Shown one piece after another: positions 26,601 through 33,156 of a DNA stretch of 64,000 nucleotides. Position numbers and translations under genes: made by a program. The notes beneath the pieces were generated by a model that made no database searches, was not told the origin of the DNA, and saw nothing but the letters and a program-made list of their open reading frames with translations. Source of the stretch: Actinomycetospora endophytica. Lineage in GTDB: Bacteria; Actinomycetota; Actinomycetes; Mycobacteriales; Pseudonocardiaceae. Location of the stretch: positions 1,860,001-1,924,000 of the forward strand of contig NZ_JAJNDB010000001.1 of the NCBI RefSeq assembly GCF_021026375.1, read 5' to 3'. How positions within the stretch are numbered: position 1 is the stretch's first letter; each line of letters starts with the position of its first letter.

Positions 26601-26731
26601 CGAAGTCCACCGCGTCGAAGTCGACCGCGTCTAAGTCCACAGCCTCGAAGTCGACCGCGTCGAAGTCGGGCACGACGACGAAGAAGGCGCCGGCGAAGAA
26701 GCCGACGACGCGGAAGTCGCCGACCACCTGA
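23651..26731 (+). CDS. topA: DNA topoisomerase I (1026 aa)
   Basis: Type IA topoisomerase that relaxes negative supercoils. A low-complexity N-terminal extension (about 75 residues, Ser/Thr/Ala-rich) is longer than usual. Toprim domain: RLVIVESPAKARKIADYLG and YLATDGDREGEAIAWHL. Catalytic tyrosine near residue 400 in GYITYMRTDST. Several C-terminal repeats of the actinobacterial type (GRFGPYVTE, GRYGPYIKK, GRFGPYVTD) replace zinc fingers. The end is a lysine-rich tail of repeated STASK units, as the basic tail needed for processivity in mycobacterial TopA. GTG 23651 has GAGACGAGG upstream. Confidence 0.95.
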   Translation: MAAGKAAAGSTGSTTTRSATTTASAGTATVDETATEQTAPASRGRTSGTRRSTGAKSSGGGRKNGGGTTTAAGDGNRRLVIVESPAKARKIADYLGSSYIVESSRGHIRDLPRGAADVPAKYKGESWARLGVDVDNSFEPLYIVTPDKKSTVTELKDALKEVDELYLATDGDREGEAIAWHLLETLKPKVPVRRMVFHEITESAIQAAAANPRDLDKDLVDAQETRRILDRLYGYEVSPVLWKKVMPKLSAGRVQSVATRVIVERERERMAFVSASYWGIDAVLRTDKEQAQGNTPTFKASLTAVDGSRVATGRDFDSLGQLKSGEVRRLDEADARRLAEALGSSEYTVSSVEEKPYTRKPYPPFMTSTLQQEGGRKLRFSSERTMRTAQRLYENGYITYMRTDSTTLSETAINAARNQARDLYGAENVAESPRQYTRKVKNAQEAHEAIRPAGDSFRTPGQVANELGGDEFRLYELIWQRTIASQMRDARGTTMTVRITAPASTGEECTFSASGRTITFPGFLRAYVETVDELEGGQADDAESRLPRLAEGDGLSADELEPSGHATSPPARYTEASLVKTLEERGIGRPSTYASIINTIQERGYVWKKGAALVPSWIAFSVVGLMEKHFERLVDYDFTATLEDELDSIAAGNAQRQTWLSHFYFGGQNGENGNAPSGSGVEASMTHLGGLKKLVGDNLEGIDAREVNSLRMFADDEGRDVVVRVGRYGPYLERMITGDDGEEKSQRANLPDDLPPDELDLALAEQLFSTPQEGRSLGTDPESGHEILAKEGRFGPYVTEVLPEGAKEKPRTGSLFKSMTLAEMTLEDALKLLSLPRVVGTDPESGVEITAQNGRYGPYIKKDKDSRSLDSEEALFTVTLEEAQKIFAQPKQRGRAAAKPPLKELGKDPVSGEPMVVKDGRFGPYVTDGTGYNASLRKGDDVDTLTDERAAELLAEKRAKGPAPKKTTSKSSSSKSTASKSTASKSTASKSTASKSTASKSTASKSGTTTKKAPAKKPTTRKSPTT

Positions 26732-26773
26732 CGTCGCACGCACCCGACGTCGCACGCACCTGACGTCGCACAG
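26726..26773 (+). repeat. Three 16-bp tandem repeats at the end of topA
   Basis: Units ACCTGACGTCGCACGC, ACCCGACGTCGCACGC and ACCTGACGTCGCACAG follow each other from the last codons of topA. Each carries the palindrome GACGTC. They may be a protein-binding site or simple slippage. Confidence 0.6.
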
Positions 26774-26787
26774 AATCACCGCACGAC

Positions 26788-26845
26788 GAGGGGCACGTCA
26801 GACATCTCCGGGAGTCTCCGGATCTGCCTGATGTGCCCCTCGTTC
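26788..26845. terminator. Large hairpin after topA
   Basis: GAGGGGCACGTCAGACATCT pairs with the downstream strand ending CTGATGTGCCCCTC (to 26841) with a few mismatches, around TCCGGGAGTCTCCGGA. It lies 57 bases past topA and can stop transcription in both directions. Confidence 0.7.
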
Positions 26846-26941
26846 GTGTCTCGTGGGCGCTAACGTCCGTCTCGACCAGCGCGATAGGCCGGATGCCCGG
26901 GGCGCGATGGAGCTCCCGGACCAGTCCGGGGGAACCTGTCG

Positions 26942-27724
26942 ATGATCGTGCGCTCGCACGCTGCCCGTCCCGTCATGCTGGCCGTGACGGCCGTCGTCGG
27001 GGCCCTGCTCCTCGGTGGGTGTGCGCCGACCGAGACGCCCCGGTCGCTGTCCTCGACGTCCTCCGCGACGACAGCGCCGGCCGTCTCGCCGGCGGCGGGG
27101 ACCGCCACCCAGGACACCGCGGCCGCCGCGCCGGCCGGGACGACGACCATGGTGACCCGGGTGATCGACGGCGACACCTTCGTGGTCACCGGGAACGTGA
27201 AGATCCGCGTGCTGGGCATCGACTCCTGCGAGTCGAACACCCCCGGCGGCACCCGCGCGACGCAGGCCGCGCAGGCCGCGATCCTCGGCCAGCCGGTCCG
27301 GCTGACCGCCCAGCCGGGGGTCGACCTCGACCGCTACGGCCGGGAGCTGCGCTACGTCTCCTACTCCGGCGGCGACTTCGCGGAGATGATGGTCCGCGGC
27401 GACCACACCGCGATCTACACCAAGGGGCACGACGACGCCTCGGCCGCCGTCCAGGCGCGACTGCAGGCGCTCGACGCGAACGGTCGGACGTGCGGGGACC
27501 CGGTGAGCAGCACCACCTCGGCCCCGCGACCCGCGCCCGCCGTCGGGACCCCGAAGCCGCAGCCCCGTCCGGCTGCCGCGGTTGCCCCGGCCGCCCCGGC
27601 GAGCTCGGCCTACTACGCCAACTGCACCGCGGCCCGGGCGGCCGGCGTCGCCCCGCTGCACCGCGGGGAGCCCGGGTACAGCGCCAAGCTCGACCGGGAC
27701 GGTGACGGGATCGCCTGCGAGTGA
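26942..27724 (+). CDS. Secreted lipoprotein thermonuclease with excalibur domain (260 aa)
   Basis: Lipobox LLLGGC (Cys near residue 27) follows a signal peptide, so the protein is anchored outside the membrane. The staphylococcal-nuclease domain (about 68-180) has VIDGDTFVV, KIRVLGID with the catalytic Arg, SCESN with the Glu, and RYGRELRYV with the second Arg, so it should be active. After a Pro/Ala linker, a C-terminal excalibur calcium-binding domain ends DRDGDGIACE. GGGGGA precedes ATG 26942. A role in extracellular nucleic-acid breakdown is likely. Confidence 0.88.
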   Translation: MIVRSHAARPVMLAVTAVVGALLLGGCAPTETPRSLSSTSSATTAPAVSPAAGTATQDTAAAAPAGTTTMVTRVIDGDTFVVTGNVKIRVLGIDSCESNTPGGTRATQAAQAAILGQPVRLTAQPGVDLDRYGRELRYVSYSGGDFAEMMVRGDHTAIYTKGHDDASAAVQARLQALDANGRTCGDPVSSTTSAPRPAPAVGTPKPQPRPAAAVAPAAPASSAYYANCTAARAAGVAPLHRGEPGYSAKLDRDGDGIACE

Positions 27725-27725
27725 G

Positions 27726-27911
27726 TCACTCGGAGGTGTAGGAGTACCCGCCCGGGAGATCGACGGTCTTCTTCTTGGTCCGGCTGTTCCAGGTGAACGG
27801 ACCCAGCTTGAAGCTGTAGGACACCGTCTTGCCGCCCGACTCCGACCGGGACACGTTCCGCCAGATCGGCAGCGGTCCCATGCGACGGTGCTTGCGGTAG
27901 TTCAGGCCCAC
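27726..27911 (-). CDS. DUF4236-like small basic protein, chromosomal copy (61 aa)
   Basis: Starts GTG 27911 with GGGAGGA four bases upstream. VGLNYRKHRRMGPLPIW, NVSRSE and WNSRTKKKTVDLPG align closely with the prophage protein at 8430-8645. The gene ends two bases from the convergent nuclease stop. Small, basic and beta-rich; function unknown. Its similarity to a prophage gene suggests exchange between chromosome and element. Confidence 0.7.
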   Translation of the reverse strand: MGLNYRKHRRMGPLPIWRNVSRSESGGKTVSYSFKLGPFTWNSRTKKKTVDLPGGYSYTSE

Positions 27912-27967
27912 GGGGTCCTCCCGAATCGGATGATCGTTCGAAAGGGCGTTCCCCGTGATCGTCGACC

Positions 27968-28297
27968 TCACTCCTGACGGGGGCCGACGAACGCCCACGC
28001 CTCCTCGGCGAGGGCCAGCCACCGCTCGGGGTCGACGGCCGGGACGGCGACCCACTCCTTCATCGGGCGTCCCCGCCCAGCGCCGAACGGGGCGCCGTCC
28101 CCGGCCGCGATCAGCGCGCTGACCCGCGGCGCCGGGAGCTTCACGACGAGGGCCGCGTCGCGCAGCATCGCGAAGATCGAGCCGTGGACGGTGAGGGCGT
28201 CCGCCCCGAACGCCCGCCGGGTGGGGTCGGATGGCGCCACCCCCGGCCGGTCGCGCAGCGCGGCGACGACGCCGGCGAAACACTCCTCGGGATCCAC
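27968..28297 (-). CDS. TfoX N-terminal-domain-like protein (109 aa)
   Basis: Matches the TfoX/Sxy N-terminal domain: AFGADALTVHGSIFAMLRD, LVVKLPAPRVSALIAAGDG, PFGAGRGRPMKEWVAVP. GTG 28297 has GGAAGG upstream. In gamma-proteobacteria TfoX regulates competence; in actinobacteria these single-domain proteins have no settled role. Confidence 0.8.
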   Translation of the reverse strand: MDPEECFAGVVAALRDRPGVAPSDPTRRAFGADALTVHGSIFAMLRDAALVVKLPAPRVSALIAAGDGAPFGAGRGRPMKEWVAVPAVDPERWLALAEEAWAFVGPRQE

Positions 28298-28358
28298 CTG
28301 GTCAGCCTTCCGCGACCGGATGCTGGCCCGGGACGCCCGATCGTGTGATGGTCGGGGG

Positions 28359-28862
28359 ATGGAGGCTTCCGGTCCGCGCCACTCCGACCCGCTCGCCGGG
28401 ACGGACGGGACTGCACCCCCGCCGCCCACGGCCGATCCCGCCGCCGGCACGACCCGTCCGTCCGACCTGCGGCTGCCGCCCCTCGCCGACGCCGACGGGG
28501 TGGCCCGCTGGATGGACGAGGACCGCGAGCGCGGTCTGGCGCTCTGGGCGCCCGAGGTCCGCGACGTGCCGACGCCGCGCCCGCTGCCCCCGCCGCGTCG
28601 TCGTCGCACCCTGCCGCCGGAGACCAGCGACGAGACCACCGCGGTGTCCGGCGGGCCCCCGGAGGACGAGCCGGCGTGGCGACGGGAGCGGCGCGAGGAG
28701 GCCGAGTTCCGCGCCGAGTTCGGGGAGTGGCGTCCGGGGCGCGCGGCCGCTCCGACGGCGGGCCGGTCGGGCGGCTTCCTCGGCGGCGTGCGCCTGGGCG
28801 CGCCGCTGCTGGTGCTGATCGCGGTCCTCATCGCCGTCGCGGCCCTGGCCCTGCACCTCTGA
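28359..28862 (+). CDS. Unknown tail-anchored protein (167 aa)
   Basis: Pro/Arg-rich and charged over most of its length (LPPLADADGVARWMDED, WRRERREEAEFRAEFGEW), then a single C-terminal hydrophobic helix GAPLLVLIAVLIAVAALALHL. This is a tail-anchored cytoplasmic protein. GGGGG lies just before ATG 28359. It is 36 bases upstream of holB. No domain recognised. Confidence 0.65.
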   Translation: MEASGPRHSDPLAGTDGTAPPPPTADPAAGTTRPSDLRLPPLADADGVARWMDEDRERGLALWAPEVRDVPTPRPLPPPRRRRTLPPETSDETTAVSGGPPEDEPAWRRERREEAEFRAEFGEWRPGRAAAPTAGRSGGFLGGVRLGAPLLVLIAVLIAVAALALHL

Positions 28863-28898
28863 GGGAGGGCTGTCGGACCCCTGGGGCATCATCGGGTC

Positions 28899-30101
28899 AT
28901 GAGCGTGTGGTCCCAGGTCGTCGGCCAGCCCGAGGCCGTCGCCGAGCTGCGGGCCGCTGCCGAGCACGCCGCGCACGTCCGCTTCTCGAGTGACGGCGAG
29001 GGTGAGGAGGGCGCCCGCGGCGGCGCGATGACCCACGCCTGGCTCTTCACCGGTCCGCCGGGCTCGGGGCGTTCGGTGGCCGCGCGGGCCTTCGCCGCGG
29101 CGCTGCAGTGCCCGCGCCAGGGGTGCGACGCGTGCCAGGTGTGCCGCACGGTGGCCGCCGGGACGCACGCCGACGTCCACGAGGTCGCCACCGAGGGACT
29201 CTCGCTGGGCGTGAAGGAGATGCGCGGCATGATCGAGCGCGCCGCTCGCATGCCCACCACGGCGCGCTGGCAGATCATCCTGATCGAGGACGCCGACCGG
29301 ATGACCGAGCAGGCCTCCAACGCCGTCCTCAAGGCAGTCGAGGAGCCGAACGAGCGCACCGTGTTCCTGCTCTGCGCGCCCAGCGAGCACCCGGACGACG
29401 TCAGCGTCACCATCCGTTCCCGCTGCCGCCCGCTGCGCCTGCGCACCCCCGTCATGTCGGCGATCGCCGAGGTCCTGGCGGAGCGGGACGGGATCGACGC
29501 CGAGACCGCGAGCTGGGCCGCCAGTGTGTGCGGCGGGCACATCGGTCGGGCCCGGCGGTTGGCTCGCGACGACGACGCCCGGAACCGTCGGGAGGCCGTC
29601 CTCGCCGTGCCCCGCTCGCTGCGCAGCGCCGCCGAGGTGTTCGCCGCCGCCGACGGGCTCGTGGGCGCCGCCGAGGCCGAGGTCACCGCGCTCACCGGCG
29701 AGCGCGACGAGGCCGAGCGGGAGGAGCTGGCCGTCTCGATGGGGGCCGGCGGCTCGGGGAAGGGCGTCGCGCAGGCCCAGCGCGCGGCCAAGGCGGCGGA
29801 GAAGGACCTCGAGAAGCAGCAGAGGTTGCGCGCCACCCGCACGCGCCGCGACGCGCTCGACCGCGCCCTGGTCGATCTCGCCGGCTACTACCGCGACGTG
29901 CTCGTCCGCGGGTTCGGCGCCGAGGTGACCGCGACCCACCCGGACCGGGCCCGCGAGGTGGAGTCCGCGGCCCGGGACGACTCCCGCGAGTCCGCGCTGC
30001 GCCGCCTGGAGGCGATCCTCGCCTGCCGGGAGGCCCTCGAGACCAACGTCAAGCCGCAGATCGCCGTCGAGGCGATGGTGACGGCGCTGCGGGCCGGGTA
30101 G
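28899..30101 (+). CDS. holB: DNA polymerase III delta-prime subunit (400 aa)
   Basis: Clamp-loader subunit that helps place the sliding clamp at replication forks. N-terminal AAA+ domain with WLFTGPPGSGRSVAARAF, where Arg replaces the P-loop Lys as usual in non-hydrolysing delta-prime, the zinc module CPRQGCDACQVC, Walker B-like IILIEDADRMTEQASN, and the SRC motif in TIRSRCRPLRL. The C-terminal part has an actinobacterial insertion rich in Ala/Glu (KAAEKDLEKQQRL). Length fits actinobacterial HolB. Confidence 0.9.
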   Translation: MSVWSQVVGQPEAVAELRAAAEHAAHVRFSSDGEGEEGARGGAMTHAWLFTGPPGSGRSVAARAFAAALQCPRQGCDACQVCRTVAAGTHADVHEVATEGLSLGVKEMRGMIERAARMPTTARWQIILIEDADRMTEQASNAVLKAVEEPNERTVFLLCAPSEHPDDVSVTIRSRCRPLRLRTPVMSAIAEVLAERDGIDAETASWAASVCGGHIGRARRLARDDDARNRREAVLAVPRSLRSAAEVFAAADGLVGAAEAEVTALTGERDEAEREELAVSMGAGGSGKGVAQAQRAAKAAEKDLEKQQRLRATRTRRDALDRALVDLAGYYRDVLVRGFGAEVTATHPDRAREVESAARDDSRESALRRLEAILACREALETNVKPQIAVEAMVTALRAG

Positions 30102-30194
30102 CGCTCGCCTCGTCTCGACCCACCCCGTTCCGGCGGTGGACGCCGTCGTCGAAATCTCTCGAATGTCCGCTTCGTAGCTGCTACGTTCGCCGCC

Positions 30195-31313
30195 ATGCCG
30201 GAATTCCGGATTTCCGTAGCAACGGTGCTGCTGCTGCTCGTGCTCTCCGGATGCGCGGCGCCGGCCTCGCCGGACCCGCTCGGGCTGCCCGCGAACCCGC
30301 CCCGACCCGCGACGTGCACACCGCCGACATCGACCGATCTGACGACCGCGCCGGGCTGGCTGAACCGGATCGCGTCGGCGCCCGGGACGGTCGGGCTGGT
30401 CGTCGACGACGGGCGGGGTCGGGTGGTCTCGCACGAGGCGACGACGCCGTTCCCGCTGGCCTCGGCGGTCAAGGTGGTGCACCTGGCGGCGTACGCCCGG
30501 GCGGTGACGGATGGCCGGATCCGGCCCGACGAGCCGGTGGCACGCGCCGACTGGGAGCGCTGGTACGTGCCGGGGACCGACGGCGGCGTGCACCCGGAGG
30601 CACTGGCCCGGCTCGGGAACGGCCCCACCGACACGGCCGACCAGGTGGTCTCGGCGATGATCCGGGAGAGCGACAACGCGGCGGCCGACTGGCTGCGTGG
30701 CCGGCTCGGCGACGAAGCCCTGCGGGAGGCGGCCGCGTCGGCGGGGTGGGCGGACGTCGACCTGCCGTCCTTCGTCGGGGCGACCGCCCGCTTCGCCCTC
30801 CCTGACCGCGCGTCGGCCGGGGCGGGTCGGGCCCAGATCGCGACGATCGACGCGCAGCTCGGTCGGCAGGTCGCCGACGACCCGGCGTTCCGCGTCGAGG
30901 TCCAGCGTCGGTACGCGGCCGCGGCCGAGCAGGACCCGGAACGGTTCCTCGCCGATCAGCAGCGGTGGACCGACACCACCGCCGCCGGCACGCCCGTCCA
31001 GCTCCTCAGGCTCCACCGTGCGATCGCGACCGGGACGGTGCCCGGCGCCGACATCGTGCGGCGGCAGCTCACCTACCAGGGCCCGACCCCGGGGCTGGGC
31101 ACGATCGGGTTCAAGGCCGGGAGCTTCGTGGACGTCGTGACGTTCGGGTCGTTCGTCCGGCGCGACGACGGGTCGTTGGGCTACGCGGTCGTTCTCGGTC
31201 GTGATCTGCCACTGCTGCCGCTCACCGGCACCCAGGCCCGCGGCCAGCAGACGATGGCCCTCGACGCGCTCCGTTCCCCCGCGGGTTTCGACCGCCTGCT
31301 CTGTGTCGCCTGA
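30195..31313 (+). CDS. Lipoprotein serine hydrolase, class A beta-lactamase-like (372 aa)
   Basis: Lipobox LVLSGC follows a signal peptide. The fold is penicillin-binding: SxxK in PLASAVKVVHLAA, SDN in MIRESDNAA, and KxG in GFKAGSFVDVV. These are the three active-site motifs of class A beta-lactamases and related DD-peptidases. KAGS instead of KTG and the length argue for a hydrolase or esterase-like member rather than a proven resistance enzyme. TACGTT eight bases before ATG 30195, with no ribosome site, suggests a leaderless mRNA. Confidence 0.8.
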   Translation: MPEFRISVATVLLLLVLSGCAAPASPDPLGLPANPPRPATCTPPTSTDLTTAPGWLNRIASAPGTVGLVVDDGRGRVVSHEATTPFPLASAVKVVHLAAYARAVTDGRIRPDEPVARADWERWYVPGTDGGVHPEALARLGNGPTDTADQVVSAMIRESDNAAADWLRGRLGDEALREAAASAGWADVDLPSFVGATARFALPDRASAGAGRAQIATIDAQLGRQVADDPAFRVEVQRRYAAAAEQDPERFLADQQRWTDTTAAGTPVQLLRLHRAIATGTVPGADIVRRQLTYQGPTPGLGTIGFKAGSFVDVVTFGSFVRRDDGSLGYAVVLGRDLPLLPLTGTQARGQQTMALDALRSPAGFDRLLCVA

Positions 31314-31337
31314 GGGCGAGGTTGGGACGATGCCACG

Positions 31338-31805
31338 GTGACGTCCGACGACCGCCTGGCCGACCTCGAGGCCCGGATCGCAGCCCTGGAAGGGGCGCCG
31401 GCGCGCTCGCCGGGTGAGGCGGTCGACGCCGTCGACGGGTCGGGGGCGGTCGGCTACGAGGGCGACGTGAGGCTGCACGGCCAGGTGTCGTGGACGATCC
31501 GCTACTCGCCGACCGCTGTGCTCGACCTCCCCGCGCCACCGACCGCCGAGGTCCTCGCCGCGCTGGGGCACCCGGTGCGCCTCGCGCTCGTCCGGCGGTT
31601 GCTCGCCGGCCCGGCGAGCGCCGCGCAGCTGCAGGAAGCGGCCGAGCTCTCCTCGACCGGGCAGGTGTACCACCACCTGCGGGCGCTGACCTCCGCGCGC
31701 GTCGTCGAGCAGGACGGGCGCTCCTTCCGGGTCCCGACGACGGGCGTGGTCCCGGTGCTCACGATGATCCTCGCTGCTGGGGACGTGGCCGGCCTGCTGC
31801 GGTGA
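31338..31805 (+). CDS. ArsR-type winged-helix regulator (155 aa)
   Basis: An N-terminal coiled stretch (DDRLADLEARIAALEG) precedes a winged helix: EVLAALGHPVRLALVRRLL, SAAQLQEAAELSSTGQVYHHL and ALTSARVVEQDGRSFRV. No cysteine metal site is visible. It follows the hydrolase lipoprotein by 24 bases, so it may control it. Start GTG 31338 is taken as the first in-frame start. Confidence 0.75.
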   Translation: MTSDDRLADLEARIAALEGAPARSPGEAVDAVDGSGAVGYEGDVRLHGQVSWTIRYSPTAVLDLPAPPTAEVLAALGHPVRLALVRRLLAGPASAAQLQEAAELSSTGQVYHHLRALTSARVVEQDGRSFRVPTTGVVPVLTMILAAGDVAGLLR

Positions 31806-31856
31806 GTTGTGCCGTTCGGCCCCTGAAGGTCGGCTCGGGTGGTTAGCGTGCTCGGG

Positions 31857-32324
31857 GTGAGCACTCCCGTCCCGCCGCCGGGGCTCTACACGCAGCCGCC
31901 GACCGGTCCGCCGCCGTCCCTGGCCGAGCGACCGGTCGGAGCGGCGGACCCGGCGGTGCTGACCGACGGGCAGGTCGTGCCCCGCCAGGTCGTGCCCGCG
32001 CCGACCGGAGGAGGAGCGTTCTCGGTCGATCTCGACCGAGCGCCGGAGGTCCTGCAAGATCTGGAGAACGCCCGCCAGGAACTGATCGTGCTCCGCAGGG
32101 ACGCACTCCGTCTCGGGCAGGTGGATCCGTCGTCGAACGACCAGGTCAGTCGCGACGCGGCGGCCGTTCTCGGGGCGGTCGCCGTCGGTGGTCCGGGTTC
32201 TCTCGTGGAAGCTCTCGACGGAGGCATCGAGCGGCTGGCGCACCTGATCGGGGCCATCTCGGCCGAGCTCGGTTCGTACTCTGCGACGGAGCAGGGCAAC
32301 GGTGCGCAGTTCGACCGCGCGTAA
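31857..32324 (+). CDS. PE-like helical protein, putative type VII secretion substrate (155 aa)
   Basis: A Pro-rich start leads to a two-helix region: FSVDLDRAPEVLQDLENARQ, a turn at QVDPSSNDQVSRDAA, and IERLAHLIGAISAELGSY. The end SYSATEQ contains YxxxE, the C-terminal export motif of ESX/type VII substrates, placed as in PE proteins. It overlaps the DUF3558 lipoprotein gene by 23 bases, a pairing common in Pseudonocardiaceae. GTG 31857 is preceded by TAGCGT, so a leaderless mRNA is possible; GTGs at 31839 and 31848 are alternatives. No ESX machinery is in the window. Confidence 0.65.
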   Translation: MSTPVPPPGLYTQPPTGPPPSLAERPVGAADPAVLTDGQVVPRQVVPAPTGGGAFSVDLDRAPEVLQDLENARQELIVLRRDALRLGQVDPSSNDQVSRDAAAVLGAVAVGGPGSLVEALDGGIERLAHLIGAISAELGSYSATEQGNGAQFDRA

Positions 32325-32886
32325 AGCGCTGGTCGTCCTCGTCATGGCGGCGGCTGTGGTCACTGCGTGTGCCGCCCCGCAACGGGCCCCATCGCGTCCG
32401 GGGCAACCGGCCGACGAGACCACTCCGCGCTACGGCGCGCCCGCGGTCGAACGGCCCCTCGACGTCTCGCGAATCTTCAGCGATCCCTGCGGAGCCACGT
32501 TGACGGTGCCTGAACTACGACAGTTCGACATTCATGACGAGGGCCGTCCGCGGAGCTACCTCGGGGACAGCGAGTGCTCCTGGAGCTCGCGAGCCGGAGA
32601 CGTCCTCTCGCTGGGGGTCGACAACAACCGCGATTCGCTGGTCGATACCTATCGGAGTCCCCACCTGCCGGTGTTCGTTCCGACGAAGGTCGGTGGATAC
32701 CCATCGGTGCGTCAGAAGACGAACGACAAGTACAACGCGTGCACGGTGACCACCGGCCTCGGCCAGCGCCGGGCTCTCCAGGCGGACTGGACCGGACTCG
32801 CGCCGGCCTCGCCTGGGGTCGATCCCTGCCAGCGGGCCGAGGACGCGATCGCGCTGGTGATCCGGAAGCTCCCGCCACAGAAGTGA
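32302..32886 (+). CDS. DUF3558 lipoprotein (194 aa)
   Basis: Signal peptide with lipobox VVTAC (Cys near residue 23). The mature part matches DUF3558: IFSDPCGATLTVPELRQF, SECSWSS, CTVTTGL and PCQRAEDAIALVI, with four spaced cysteines likely forming two disulfides. GTG 32302 lies inside the PE-like gene, so the two are cotranslated. A perfect hairpin follows at 32892. Confidence 0.85.
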   Translation: MRSSTARKALVVLVMAAAVVTACAAPQRAPSRPGQPADETTPRYGAPAVERPLDVSRIFSDPCGATLTVPELRQFDIHDEGRPRSYLGDSECSWSSRAGDVLSLGVDNNRDSLVDTYRSPHLPVFVPTKVGGYPSVRQKTNDKYNACTVTTGLGQRRALQADWTGLAPASPGVDPCQRAEDAIALVIRKLPPQK

Positions 32887-32891
32887 TATGC

Positions 32892-32920
32892 CGCAACCGA
32901 GTCACGATGACTCGGTTGCG
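32892..32920. terminator. Perfect hairpin after the DUF3558 gene
   Basis: CGCAACCGAGTCA-CGA-TGACTCGGTTGCG, 13 paired bases, begins five bases after the stop. A related palindrome is 80 bases downstream. Confidence 0.7.
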
Positions 32921-32999
32921 CGCGAGCTCTACCGAGGAGCGGAGCGTCGCACCACCAGACGCCGGGCCCTGCTCCGCCGCCACAATTTCTTCTGGACCA

Positions 33000-33020
33000 A
33001 CCGAGTCACCGTGACTCGGT
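33000..33020. repeat. Second ACCGAGTCAC/GTGACTCGGT palindrome
   Basis: ACCGAGTCAC and GTGACTCGGT flank one base. The core is the same as in the 32892-32920 hairpin, including flanking GCGC. It could terminate leftward transcription or be a REP-type element. Confidence 0.6.
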
Positions 33021-33156
33021 CGCGCCGCACCAGTTGGTCCCCGCAGGAGTCCCGTCCACGGGTGCGATTCCACGGCACCGAGCCACGCCGCCCGGAACGG
33101 CTGCCGCCGTGTGATCGCCGGCCACGGTTCTCGACCGCCTCGTCGGACCGGCACCC

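Noticed and set aside
26560-26670. 15-base tandem repeats near the end of topA as a possible non-coding array
   Set aside because: They encode the lysine-rich STASK tail expected of actinobacterial topoisomerase I.
23213-26779. Leftward open frame of more than 1100 codons opposite topA
   Set aside because: Shadow frame; topA has all family motifs on the other strand.
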